Assembly (NCBI GenBank): GCA_023846275.1
Contig: JAIUJO010000497.1
Location: 353,501-417,500, forward strand
DNA: 64,000 nt
Reading direction: 5' to 3'
DNA from: Vanilla planifolia
Lineage: Eukaryota; Streptophyta; Magnoliopsida; Asparagales; Orchidaceae
Below the pieces are notes generated by a model. It had not been told where the DNA came from. It ran no database searches and worked only from the letters and a program-made list of their open reading frames with translations. This document shows positions 47,891-59,800 of this stretch, piece by piece. A program made the translations under genes and the position numbers. Numbering within the stretch: position 1 is the first letter of the stretch; each line of letters opens with the position of its first letter.

Positions 47891-50800
47891 GTGGAGCTAA
47901 GTAGAGTAGAGTAGAGCTAGGTTAGGCTAGGCTAGGCTACAATAGAATAGAGTACAATAGAGTAGGGTAGAGTATAGTAGAGTAGATTTGAGTAGAGTTG
48001 AGTACAGTAAAGAAGAGTAGTGGTAGGTTAGGCTTTGAAAGGCTAAGTTAGGCTAGGCTATGTCAAGTTAGGTTAGGTTAGAGTTGAGTAGAGTAGAGTA
48101 GAGTAAAGTAGAGTAGAGTAGAGTAGAGCAGAGTAGAGCAAAGCAAAGTAGAGCAGATCAAAGTAGAGCAGAATAGAGCAGAGTAGAACAGACCTGAATA
48201 GAGTAGAGAAGAGTAGAGTAGAGCAAAATAGAGTAGAGTAGAGTAGAGTCGAGTAGAGTAGGCTAGAGTTAAGTAGGCTAGGTTACACAAGGCTAGGCTA
48301 GGCTAGGCTAGGTTAGAATAGAGTAGAGAAGAATAAAGTAGAGCAAAATAGAGTAGAGCAGAGTAGAGAAGGCTAGAGTAGAGTAGAGCTAGGTTACACA
48401 AGGCTAGGCTAGGCTAGAATAGAGTAGAGTAGAATAAGGCTAGGTTAGGTAATGCTATGCTAGGTTAAGCTAGAGAAGAGTAAAGTACAATTGAGTTGAC
48501 AAAAGTAGAGAAAAGTAGAGCCTAGGAGAGCTAGGTTAGGCTAAGCTAGGCTGGAGTAGAGTAGAGTAGAGTAAAGCTAGGTTTAGCTAGGCTAACTTAG
48601 GCTCAATGAGAGTAGAGTAGAGTAGAGTATACTAGAGTATAGTAGAGTCGAATAGAGTAGAGCTAGCTTAGGCTTGGCTAGGCTAGGCTTAGGTAGGATA
48701 GGTTAGGTTAGGCTAAACTAGGCTAGAGTAGAGTAGAGCAGAGTAGAGTTGAGCTAGGTTAGGCTCTGCTAGGTTAGAGTAGAGTAGAGAAGGGAGGAGT
48801 TGAGTAGAGCAGAGAAAAGTAGAGAAGAGTAGAGAAGAGCAGAGCAATGTAGAGTGGAGTAGAGTAGAGTAGAGCTATGTTAGGCTAGGTTAAGGTATAG
48901 TAGAGTGGAGTAGAGTTGAGTATTGTAAAGTATAGTTGAGTAGAGTAGAATAGATCTAGGTTAGGCAAGGCTTAGATAGACTATGTTCTAGAATAGAGAA
49001 GAGTTAGGCTAGGTTGAGCTAGGCTAGGCTTAAGTAGAGTAGAGTAGAGTAGAGCAAAGCATTGTAGAGCAGAGCAGAGCAGAGTAGAGAAGAGCAAAGA
49101 TGAGTACAATAGAGTAGAGCAAAATAGAGTAGAGTAGAGTAGAGCAGAGAAGAGTTGAGTAGAGCTATGTTATGCTAAGCTAAGCTAGGCTAGGGTAGGC
49201 TAAGCTAGAATAAAATAGAATAGAGTAGAGTATAGTAGAGTATAATAGAGTAGAGCAGTGTAGAGCTAGGTTAGGCTAGGCTAAGCTTGGATAGGGTAGG
49301 GTTGGTTATGCTAAGCTATTCTCGAGTGGAGTAGAGTAGAGTAGTCTAGAGCAAGGTTAGGTTAGGCTAGGTTAGGGTAGGCTTGAGTAGAGTAGAGTAG
49401 AGTATACTAGAGTATAATAGAGTAGATTAGAGTCGAGTCAAGAAGAGTAGAGCTGGGTAGAGAAGAGCTAAATAGAGTAGAGTAGAGTAGAGAGAAGTAT
49501 AAGAGAGTGGAGTCGAGTAGAGTAGAGTAGAGCACAGTAGACCAGAAGAGCAGAGTAGAGTTAAGTAGGGTAGAATACTATAGAGTAGAGAAAAGTGGTA
49601 TAGAGTAAAGTAGAGTAGAGAGAGCAGAGTTAAGAAGAATAGAGGTGAGCTTGATTAAGCTAGGCTAGGCTAGGTTAGAGTAGAGTAGAGTTGTGTAGTG
49701 TAGAGTAGAGCTAGGTTAGGCTCGGCAAGGCTAAGCTAGAGTAGAGTATTGTAGAGTAAAGCTAGATTAGGGTAGGCTAGGCTAAGCAAGAGTAAAGTAG
49801 AGTAGAGCTCAGTTAGGCAAGGTTATGCTAGGTCAGAGTAGAGTAAAATTGAGCAGAGTAAAGTGGATTAGAGTAGAGTAGAGTAGAATAGAGTAGAATA
49901 GAGTAGGGTAGAGCAGAGATGATTAAAGGCTTGGCTGGAGTTTTATTAAGTTGAGTAGTGTAGAGAAGAATGGAGTAGAGTAGAGTGTAATGGATTTGAC
50001 TAGAGTAGTACTTGGCAAGGTTAGGCTAGAGAAAAGGCCACAAAAGTAGAGTAGAGTTGTGTAGAGTAAAATATAGTAGAGTAGAGTAGAGTAGAGCTAA
50101 GTTTGGTTATGTCAAGCTAGGTAAGGTTAGGTTAGGCTAAGCTAGAGTAGAGAAGAGTAGTGTAGAGCTAGGTTGGTTAGGCTAGGCTAGGATAGGTTAG
50201 AGCAGAGCACAATAAAGCAGAGCATAATAGAGTAGAGTGGAACAGAGTTGAAAAGAGCAGAGTAGAGTAGAGCTAGTTTAGGCGAGGCTAGGCTAGGTTA
50301 GAGTTGAGTAAGGTACAACTAGGTTAGGTTTGGCTAAGCTAGGTTAGGTTAGAGTAGAGTAGTGCTGAATAGAGAAAGGGAGAGTATAGTAGAGTATACA
50401 GAGTATAGTAGAGTATAATAGAGTAGAGAAGAGTATAGTAGAGTAGAGCAGAGTATGACTAAGTTAGGTTAGGTTGGACATGGCTAGGATAGAGTAGAGT
50501 AGGGTAGAGCAAAATAAAGTAGATTAGAGTTGAACAAAGCATAGTAGAGTAGAGTAGAGAAGAGAAGAGTAAAGTAGAGCTGGGTTAGGCTAGGTTTGGC
50601 AAGGCAAGCTTAGACCAGCCTAGGCAAACTAAAGTTAGGCTAGCCTAGAGTACAGTAGAGTAGACTAGAGCTAGGTTAAGATATGCTAGGCTTGGCTAGG
50701 CTAAGTTAGTGTAGAGTAGAATAGAATAGAATAGAGTAAAGTAGAGTAGAGTAGAGCTTGGTTAGGCTAGGTTAGGTTAGGTTAGAGTAGAGTAGAGTAG

Positions 50801-53800
50801 AGTAGAGTAGAGTGGAGTAGAGTAAACTAGAGTATAGTAGAGTATAGTAAGGTTAGGCTAGGCTAGGCTAAGGTTGGTTCGCATAGGCTAGGCGAGGCAA
50901 GAGTAGTGTAAAGTAAAGTAGAGTAACGCGACCCAACTAGATTAGGCTAGGCTAGAGTAGAGTAGAGTAGAGTATAGTAGAGTAGAGCAGAGAAGAGCTG
51001 AGTATAGTAGAGAATAGTAGAGTAGAGTTGAGCAGAGCAGAGTAGAGCAGAGTAAAGAAGACAAGCAAAACATAGCAGAGTAGAGTAGAGTCCAGCATAG
51101 TAGAGTAGAGGAGAGTATACTTAGGTTAAGCTAAGCTAGGCTAGGTTAGAGTAGAGTAGAGTTGAGTATTATGGAGTAGGGGAGAGTAGAGTAGAGTAGA
51201 GCTAGGTTACATTTGGCTAGAATAGGCTAGGCTTGGCCAATGTAGAGTGTTGTTGAGTACAGCAGAGCAGAGTAGAGGAGAAGAGAGTAGAGCAAAGCAG
51301 AATAAAATAGAGAAGAGCTTATTTAGGCTAAGGTAGGTTAAGCTAGGCTAGGCTTGACAAGGTTAGGCTAAGCTAGAGCCTGGTAGAGTAGAGTATAGTA
51401 GAGTTATGTTAGGTTAGGCTAGGCTAGGCCAAAGTAGTGCAAAGTAGAGTAGAGTAGAGTAAAGCAGAGAAGAGTTGAGCAAAGCATAGTAGAGCAGAGT
51501 AGAGTAGAGAAGAGTAGAGAAGAGTAGAGTAGAGTAGAGCAGAGTAGAGAAGAGTAGAGTATAGTAAAGTAAAGTAGAGCAAAGTTGAGGTAGGTTAGGC
51601 TAGGCTAGGTTGTAGTAGAGTAAAGTATAGAAGAAAAGAGTAAAGTAGAGCTAAATTGTGTTAGGCTAGGCTAATCTAGGCCAAAGTAGAGTTGAGTAGA
51701 GAGGTGTATAATTGAGCAGAGTAGAGTAGAGTATGGCAGAGTAGCATAGAGTATGGCAGAGTAGAGGAGAGTAGAGTAGAGTAGAGTAGAGCAGAGTAGA
51801 GCAGAGCTCAATTAGGTTAAGCTCGGCAAGAGTAGTTTAGAGTAGAGCTAAGTTGGGCTACTTTAGGTTAAGCATGGTTAGAGTAGAGTAGAGTATAATA
51901 GAGCTGAGCTAGGTTAGGTTAGGCTAGGCTAGGCTAAGGTAAGCAAGGCTAAGCTAGATTAGGTTAGGCTAAAGTAGAGAAGTAGAATAGAGTATAGTAA
52001 AGCTAGGTTAGGCTAGGTTAGGTTAGGCTAGGGTAAGCTATGGTAGAGTAGAGAGGAGTAGAGTAGGGTAGGGTAGAGTAGAGCTGAGTAGAGCATAATA
52101 GAGTAGAGCAGAGTAGAGTAGGATAAAGTAGAGCAAAGCAGAGTATAGTAGATTAGATTAGAAAAAAGAAGAGCAGTGCAAAGTTGAGTATAGCAGAGTA
52201 GAGTAATATAGTGCAGAGTAGAGTAGTGTAGGATGGAGGAGATAAGAGTAGAGAATAGAAAGTAGACCAGAGTAGAATAGAGAAGAACATAGTAGAGTAG
52301 AGCTAGGTTAGGTTATGCTAGGCTAAGCTAAAGTAGAGTAGAGTAGAGTAGAGTAAAGTAGAGTTGAGTAGAGTAGAGTAGAGTGGAGCAAAGCTAGAAT
52401 AGGATAGATTAGGATTAGCTAAGTAGAGTAAAGTAGAGTAGAGTAGAGTACAATAGTCAAGAGATTGTTAGATATGGCTAAGCTAGGCTAGGCAAGCCTA
52501 TGATAAGGTAGGGTAGGATAAGTTAGATTAGAGTTGAGTAGAGTAGAGTAAATTGGAGTAAAGTAGAGTAAAGTAGAGTAGAGCAAGGTTAGGCTATGTT
52601 AAACTAGGCTAGGCTAGCATTGAGTAGAGTAGAATAGACTAGACTAGAGAGTAGAGCAGAGAAGAGCAAAGCAGAGAAGAGTAGAACAAATAGAGTAGAG
52701 TAGAAAAGAGTAGACCATTATAGAGTAGAGTAGAGAAGAGCAAACTAGAGTAGAGCATAGCAAAGTTAGGTTAGGTTAGGTTGGGCTAAGCTAGGCTTGG
52801 CTAAAGTAGATTACAATTGAGTAGAGCAGAGTAGAGTAGATTAGAGTTGAGTTGAGTAGAGTCAAGTAGAGTAGAGTGGAGTAGAGCTAGGTTAGGGTAG
52901 GCTTGGCTGGAGTAGAGTAGAGTAAAGTATCATTGAGTAGAGTAGAGTAGAGCAGAGTAGAGCAGAGTAGACTGGAGTAGAGAAGAGTAAAGTAGAAGAG
53001 AGAAGAGCAGAGCAGAGTAGAGTAGAGAAGAGTATAATAAAGTAGAGTAGAGAAAAGCATAATAGAGTATAGCAGAGTATAGTAGAGTAGAGCAGAGTAG
53101 AGCTGGGTGAGGCAAGGCTAGAGTAGATTAGAGTAAAGTAGAGTACAATAGAGCTAGCTTAGGCTAGGCTAGGCTAGGATAGAGTAGAGTAGAGTAAAGC
53201 ATAGTAGAATAGAGTAGTGTAGAGTAGATTAGGGTAGAGCTAAGTTTGGTTAGGCTAGGTTAAGCAAAGGTAGGTTAGGCTAGGCTAGACTAGGATAGGC
53301 TAGAGTAAAGTAGAGTAGAGTAGACTAAAGTAGAGTAAGGTTAGGGTAGGCTAGGCTAGAGTGCAGTAGAGTAGAGTAGAGCAAAGTAGAGTAGAGTAGA
53401 GCAAAGCAGAGAAGAGATGACAAAAACATAGTAAAGTAGAGCAAAAAACACTAGAGTAGAACAAAGTAGAGTAAGGCTAGGCTAGGCTAGAGTAGTGTAG
53501 AATAAAGCTAAGTTAGGTTAGGTTAGAGTAGAGTAGAGTATAGTAGAGTAGAGTAGAGTAGAGTAAAGTAGAGCAGGTTTAGGGTAGGCTAGGCTAGGCA
53601 AGGTTAGGCTAGGCTAGGCTAAGTAAGAATAGAGTAGAGTTGAGTAGAGTAGAGTAGAGTAGAGCTAGGTTTGGATATGCTAGGTTAGTGTAAAATAGAG
53701 TAGAGTAGAGTATAGTAGAGGAGAGTATAGGAGAGTAGAGTAGAGTTTAGTAGAGTAGGAAAAAACAAAGAATCACAGACCATAATAGAGTAGAGTAGAA

Positions 53801-56800
53801 TAGAACAAAGTAGAGAAAAGAAGAGCAGAGCAGAGCATAGTAATACAAAGTAGAGAAAAGCTAGTTTAGGCTAGATAAGAAAAACTAGGCTAGGCTAGAG
53901 TAGAGTAGAGTAGGGTAGAGCTAGGTTAGGCTACGCTAGGTTAGAGTATATTATAGTAGAGTAGAGTAGGGTAGAGTAGAGTAGAGTAGAGCAAGGTTAA
54001 GCTATGCAAGGCTAGGCTAGAGTATAGTAGAGTAAAGTAGAGTAGAGCTCGATTAGGCTAAGCTAGGCTAGGCTATGTTAGGATATAGTAGAGCAGAATA
54101 AAGTTGTGCAAAGAAGAGCAGAGCTGAGTAGAGTAGAGCATAATAGAGTAGAGTTGAGCAGAGTAGAGTACAGAAGAGCATAAAAGATTATAGTAGAGTA
54201 GAGTTGAGTGGAGTAAAGCTAGGTTAAGCTCAGCTAGGCAAGGCTAAGATAAGTTAGAGTATAATAAAGTAGAGTTCGTAGAGTATAGTAGAGTAAAGTA
54301 GAGTATAGTATAGTTGAGAAGAGTAGAGTAGAGAAGACCTAGGTTAGGCTAGGCTAGGTAAGGCTAATCTAGGCTAAGCTAGGTTAGCCTAAGCTAGAGT
54401 AGAGTAGAGTAGAGTAGAGTGGAGTAGAGTATGGTAGTGTAGAGTAGAGTAGAGCAAAGTAGAGTAAAGCAGATTGGAGTAGAGCGAGGTAGAGTAGAGT
54501 AGGGTAGAGTAGAGTAGAGCAAAGCAGAGTAGAGTAGAGCAGAGTAAGGCTAAGCTAGGTTATGCTAGGCTTCCTAGGCTTGAGTTGAATAGAGTTGAGT
54601 GATCTTGAGTAAAGAAGAGTAGAGCTATGTTAGGCTAGGCTAGGTTAGAGTAGAGTAGAGTAGAATAGAGTAGAGTATATTAGAGTAAAGTAGAGTAGAG
54701 CTAGGTTAGGCTAGGCTAGAGTATAGTAGAGTAAAGTAGAGTAGAGTAGAGTAGAGTTTGGTTTTGCTAGCATAGGCTAGAGTACTATAGGGAAGAGTAG
54801 AGGAGAATAGAGTAGAGCAAAGTAGAGAAGAGTAGACCAAAGTAGATTATGGCATAATAGAGCAGAGAAGTGCATGGTAGAGCAGAGAAGAGTGTAGCTA
54901 GGTTAGGCTAGGCTAGGCCAAGTTAGGTTAGGCTAGGCTAGGCTAAATTAGAGTATAGTTGAGTTCAGTAGAGTAGAGCGAGGTTAGGTAATGCTAGGAT
55001 AGGCTAAAGTAGGCTAGAGTACACTAAAGTAGAGTAGAGTAGAGAAAAGTAATGTAGAAAAGCAGAGCAGAGTGGAGCAGAGTAAAGAAGTGTAGAACAA
55101 AGCAGAGTAGAGAAGAGTAGAATAGGGCAGAGCACAACAAAGTAGAGCAGCACAGAGCAGAGCTTGGTTAGGCTAAGCTAGAGTAAAGAGAGTAGGATAG
55201 AATAAAGTAGAGAAGAGCTAAACTAGGTTAGGTTAGGCTAGGCTAAGCTAAGCTAGGCAAGGTTAGAGTAGTAGAGTACAATAGAGTAAAGTAGAGTAGA
55301 GTTAGTTTAAGATAGGTTAGGCAAGGTTAGGCCAGGCTAGAGTGGAGTAGAGTAGAGTAAAGTAGAGTTGAACAGAGTAGAGCAGAGCAAAATAGAGCAC
55401 AGCAAAGTATAACAGAGTAGAGCAAACTAGAGCAGAGCAGAGCTTGGTTAGGTTAGGCTATGGTAGGCTAGCTAGGCTAGTCTAGGCTATGCTAGTCTAG
55501 GCTAGGCTTGAGTCGAGTAAAGTATAATAGAGTAGAGGAGAGCAGAGCTAAGTTAAGTTTGGCTAGGCTACTCTAGAGTAGAGTAGAGTAGAGCAGAGTA
55601 GAGTAGAGCAGATTAGAGTAGAGTAGAGCAAAGCACGGTAGAGTATAATAGAGTTGAGTTGAGCTGAGCAAAGTATAGAATGGCAGAGTAGAGCAGACCT
55701 AGGTTCAGCTATGCTAAACTAAAATAGAGTAGATTAAAGTAGAGTAGAGTAGAGTAAAGTGGAGTAATATAGAATAGAGCTAGGTTAGGCTTGGCTAAGC
55801 TAGGCTAAACTAGAGTAGAGTAGACTAGAGCAGAGTAAAGTGGAGTAGAGAAGGGAAAAAAATTGTAGAGTAGAGTAGAGTAGAGTGGAGTAGAATAGAG
55901 CAGAGTAGAATAAAGAAGAGTAGAATAAAGGAGAGCAGAGTAGAGCATAGTAAAGTAAAGAAGAGCAGAGTAGAGTACAAGAGCAGAATAGAGTAAAGTA
56001 GAGCATAATATATTAGAGTAGAGTATATGAAGGTAGAGTAAAGAGGAGCAGAGTAGAGTAGAGCTTAGCTAGGTTAGGCAAGGCTAAGCTAGGCCAAGAT
56101 AGGTTAGGATAGAAGTAGGGTAGAGTAGGGTAGTATAGAGTCTATTAGAGTAGAGTAGAGTAAGGTTAAGGTAGGCTGGCTCTAGGCTAAGGTAAGATAG
56201 AGTAGAGTAGAGTGGACTAAAGCTAAATTCAGTTAGGCTAGGCTATGGTAGGCTAGGCTAAAGTACAGTAGAGTACAGTAAAGTAGAGTTAAGGAGAAGA
56301 GATGAGAATAAAGGAGAGGAGAGGAGAGTAGAGGAGGGGATAGGAGAGGAGAAAGAAGAGAGCAGAGTAGAGCAGAAATGAATAAAGTTGTATAGAGCAA
56401 AATAGAGCAGCATAAAGCAAAGTAGATTAGAGTTGAGAAGAGCAGAGTAGAGTAGAGCAGAATAAAGTAGAGTGGAGCAGAGCTGAGAAAAATAGAGCAG
56501 AATAGGGTAGAGCAAGGTAGAGTAGAGCTGAGCTAGTTTAGGCTAGGCTAGAGTAGAGTAGAGTAAAGCAAAGTAGAGTAAAATAAAGTAGAGTATGCTA
56601 ACACTTGGTTAAGCTAGGTTAGGCTAGCCTAGGTTATAGTAGGGTAGAGTAGAGTAGAGTAGAGTAGAATAGAGTAGAATAGAGTAGAGGTAGGTTACGT
56701 TAGGCTAAGCTAGAGTAAAGTCGAATAGAGCAGAGTAGAGCAAAGAAGTACAGAGAAGACAAGAGTAGAGCAGATTATATAAGAATAGAGCAGAGCAGGG

Positions 56801-59800
56801 CTAGGTTAGGCTAAGCTAGGCTAGGCTAGAGTATAGTATAGTAGAGTAGAGCTAGGTTTGGAAAGGATATGTTAGGTTATAATGGAGTAGAGTAGCGTAT
56901 AGTTGATTAGAGTATAGTAGAGTGTAATAGAGTAGATTAGAGTAAAAGCTATAATAAAATATTATTAAGTAGAGTAGTGTAGAGAAGAATAGAGTAAAGT
57001 AGAGTTTAGTAAAATATAATATAGTAGATTACAGTAGAGTAGAGTAGAGCTAGGTTAGGCTAACCAAGGCTAGGTTAGGCTAGGCAAGGCTAGGTTAAGC
57101 TACGCTATAGTAGAGTGGACTAGAGTAGAGTAGATTAGAGTAGAGCAGAGTAGAGTAGAGTAGTGCAGAGTAGAGTAGAGCTAGGTTAGGTTACGCTAGG
57201 CTAGGGTGGAGTAGAGTAGAGTAGAGCAAGGCTAGGCTAGGCAAAGCTAGGCTAGGTTAGAGTAGAGTAGATTAGAGTATAATAGAGTGTAGTAGGGTAT
57301 GGTAGAGTAGAGTAATGTAGATCTTCGTTAGGCTAGGCAAGCCTAGGCTAGAGTTTAGTAGAGTATACTAAAATAGAGTAGAGAAGAGTAGAGTAAAGTA
57401 GACTAGAGTAGAGCTATGTTAGGAAAGGCTAGATAGGACTAGGCTAGAGAAGAGTATAGTAGATTATAATAGAGCAGAGCAGCAAAGAAGAGTATAGCAG
57501 AGTATAGTAGAGTGGAGTAGATTAGTGTAGTATAGTGAAGAGTAGGGGTAGAGCAGAGCTAAGTTAGGCTAGGTTGGGACAAGTAAGGTTGGTCTAGGAT
57601 AGGCTAGGCTAAGGCTAATCTAGGCTAGAGTAGAGTAAAGTACAGTAGAACATGGTTAGGCTAGGCTAGGCTAAGTTAGAGTAAAGTAGAATAGAGTAGA
57701 GTAGATTAGAGTAGAGTAGAGTGGAGTAAAGCTTTGTAAGCTAGGCTAGGCTAGGTTAGAGTAGAGTAGAGTTGAGTAGAGTAGGGTAGAGTAGAGTAGA
57801 CTAGAGTTGAGTAGAGTAGAGCTAAGATGGGCTAGGTAAAGCTAAGCTTTTTTAACATAGGCTAGGCTAGGATAAGCTAGAGTAGAGTATAGTTCAGTTC
57901 GGCCAGGCTAGGCTAGGCTAGAGTAGAGTAAAGTAGAGTATAGTAGAGAAGAGCAAAACGTAGAACAGCAGAGCAGAGTAGAGAACGGTGAAGTAGGGCA
58001 GAGTAGAGTAGACCAGAGTAGAGCAAACCTGAGCAGAGCTGAGCAGAGCAGAGCAATGCAAGGTTAGCGTAAGCTAGGCTAGGTTAGGCATGGTTTGAAT
58101 AGAGTAGAGTAGAGTGGAGTAGAGTAGAGCCGAGTAGAGTAGAATAGAGTAGAGTAGAGTATAGTAGAGTATAGTTAGGTTAGGCTCGGCTAGGCTAGGT
58201 TAGGCTAAGTTTGGCTAGGCTAGGTTAGGCCAAACAAGGGTAGAGTAGAGTAGAGTAGGGTAATGTCAAGAGAGGTAGGTAGGGCAAGGCTAGGCTCGGC
58301 TTGGCTAATATTGAGTAGAATGGAATAGAGTAGAGTAGAGTAGAGTAGGGCAAAGCATAACAGAGTAAAGAAGAGCAGAGCAGAGCAGAGTAGAGCATAG
58401 CAGAGTAGAGCATAGTAGAGGAGAGTATAGCAGAGTAGTGTAGAATAGAAAAGAGAGAAGTAAAGCTAGTTCGACTAGGCTAGGTTACAGCAGATTAGAG
58501 TAAAGTAGAGTAGAGCTTTATTAGGCTAGGCTAGGTATATTTAGGCAAGAGTAGAGTTATGTAGAGAATAATGGACTAAAGTAGAGCAAAGCAGAGTAGA
58601 GCAAAGTAGAGTAGAGTAAAGTAGAGCTATGTAGGCTTGGCTAGGCTAATCAAGGTTAGAGTGGAGTAGAGTACATTAAAGTACATTAGAGGAGAGTAGA
58701 GTTGAGTAGAGCAGAGTTGTGCTAGGTTAGGTTAGGCTAGGGTAAGCTTGACTAGATAGAGTAGAGTAGTAGAGTATTATAAAGTAGAGTAGAGCTATGT
58801 TAAGTTTGGTTAAGTAAGGTAAGGCTAGGTTAGAGTAGAGTAGAGTAGAATAGAGTAGAGCAAAGTAGAGTAGAGAAGAGTAGAGGAGAGCAGAGTAGAG
58901 TAGTGTAAAGTATAGTAGAGTAGTGTAAAGCAAAGTAGAGTAGAGCATAGTAGAGTGGAGTTGAGTAGAGCAGAGTAGAGAAGAGCAATGAAGAGTAGGG
59001 TAGAGGAAAAAAGAAGTAGAGTTGAGTAGAGAGGAGTAGAGTAGAGTAGAGTAGAGCAAGGCTAGGCTATAGCAAAATAGACTAGTGTAGAGGAAGGTAG
59101 AGTGGAGTAGAGTAGAGTAAAGCTATATTTGGCTAGGCTAGACTTTTCTAAGTTAGAGTAGAGTAGAGTAGAGTAGAGTAGAGTGGAGTAAAGTAAAGTA
59201 GAGTAGAGTAGAGTAGAGTAAAGAAGAGTAGAGTAGAGTAGAGTAGAGTTGAGTAGAGTAGAGTAGAGCAGAGTAGACCAGAGCAAGGTTATGCTAGGCT
59301 AAGCAAGGCTAGGCTATGCGAGGCTAGAGTAGAGCAGAGTAGTACAGAGAAGAGCTTAGTAGAGCAGAGTAGAGTAGTGGATAGGAGAGCAGAGTAAAGT
59401 AGAGTAGAGTTTAGTGGAGTAGAGTAGAGTAGCACTAGTTTAAGTTAGGCAAGAATAGAGTAGAGTAAATAAGAGTAGAGTAGTGTAACATATAGTAGAG
59501 CTAGGTTAGGTTAGGTAAAGTTAGACTAGGCTAAGTTAGAATAAAGTAGAGTAGAGTAGAGTAGTGTAGAGTATAATATAGTAGAGTAAAGTAAAGTAGA
59601 GCAAGGTTAGGCTAGGCTAAGCAAGGATAGGTTAGGCTATAGTAGAATAGAGTAGAGTAGAGTAGACATGAGTAGATCTAGGCAAGGTTAGGCTAGCTGA
59701 TGGTAGCAAAGCTAGACTAGGCTAGGCAAGGCTAGGCTTGGCTAGGGTAAGAGAGTTGAGTTGTGTTAGGTTAGGCTAGGCAATGTAAGGCTAAGCTAGA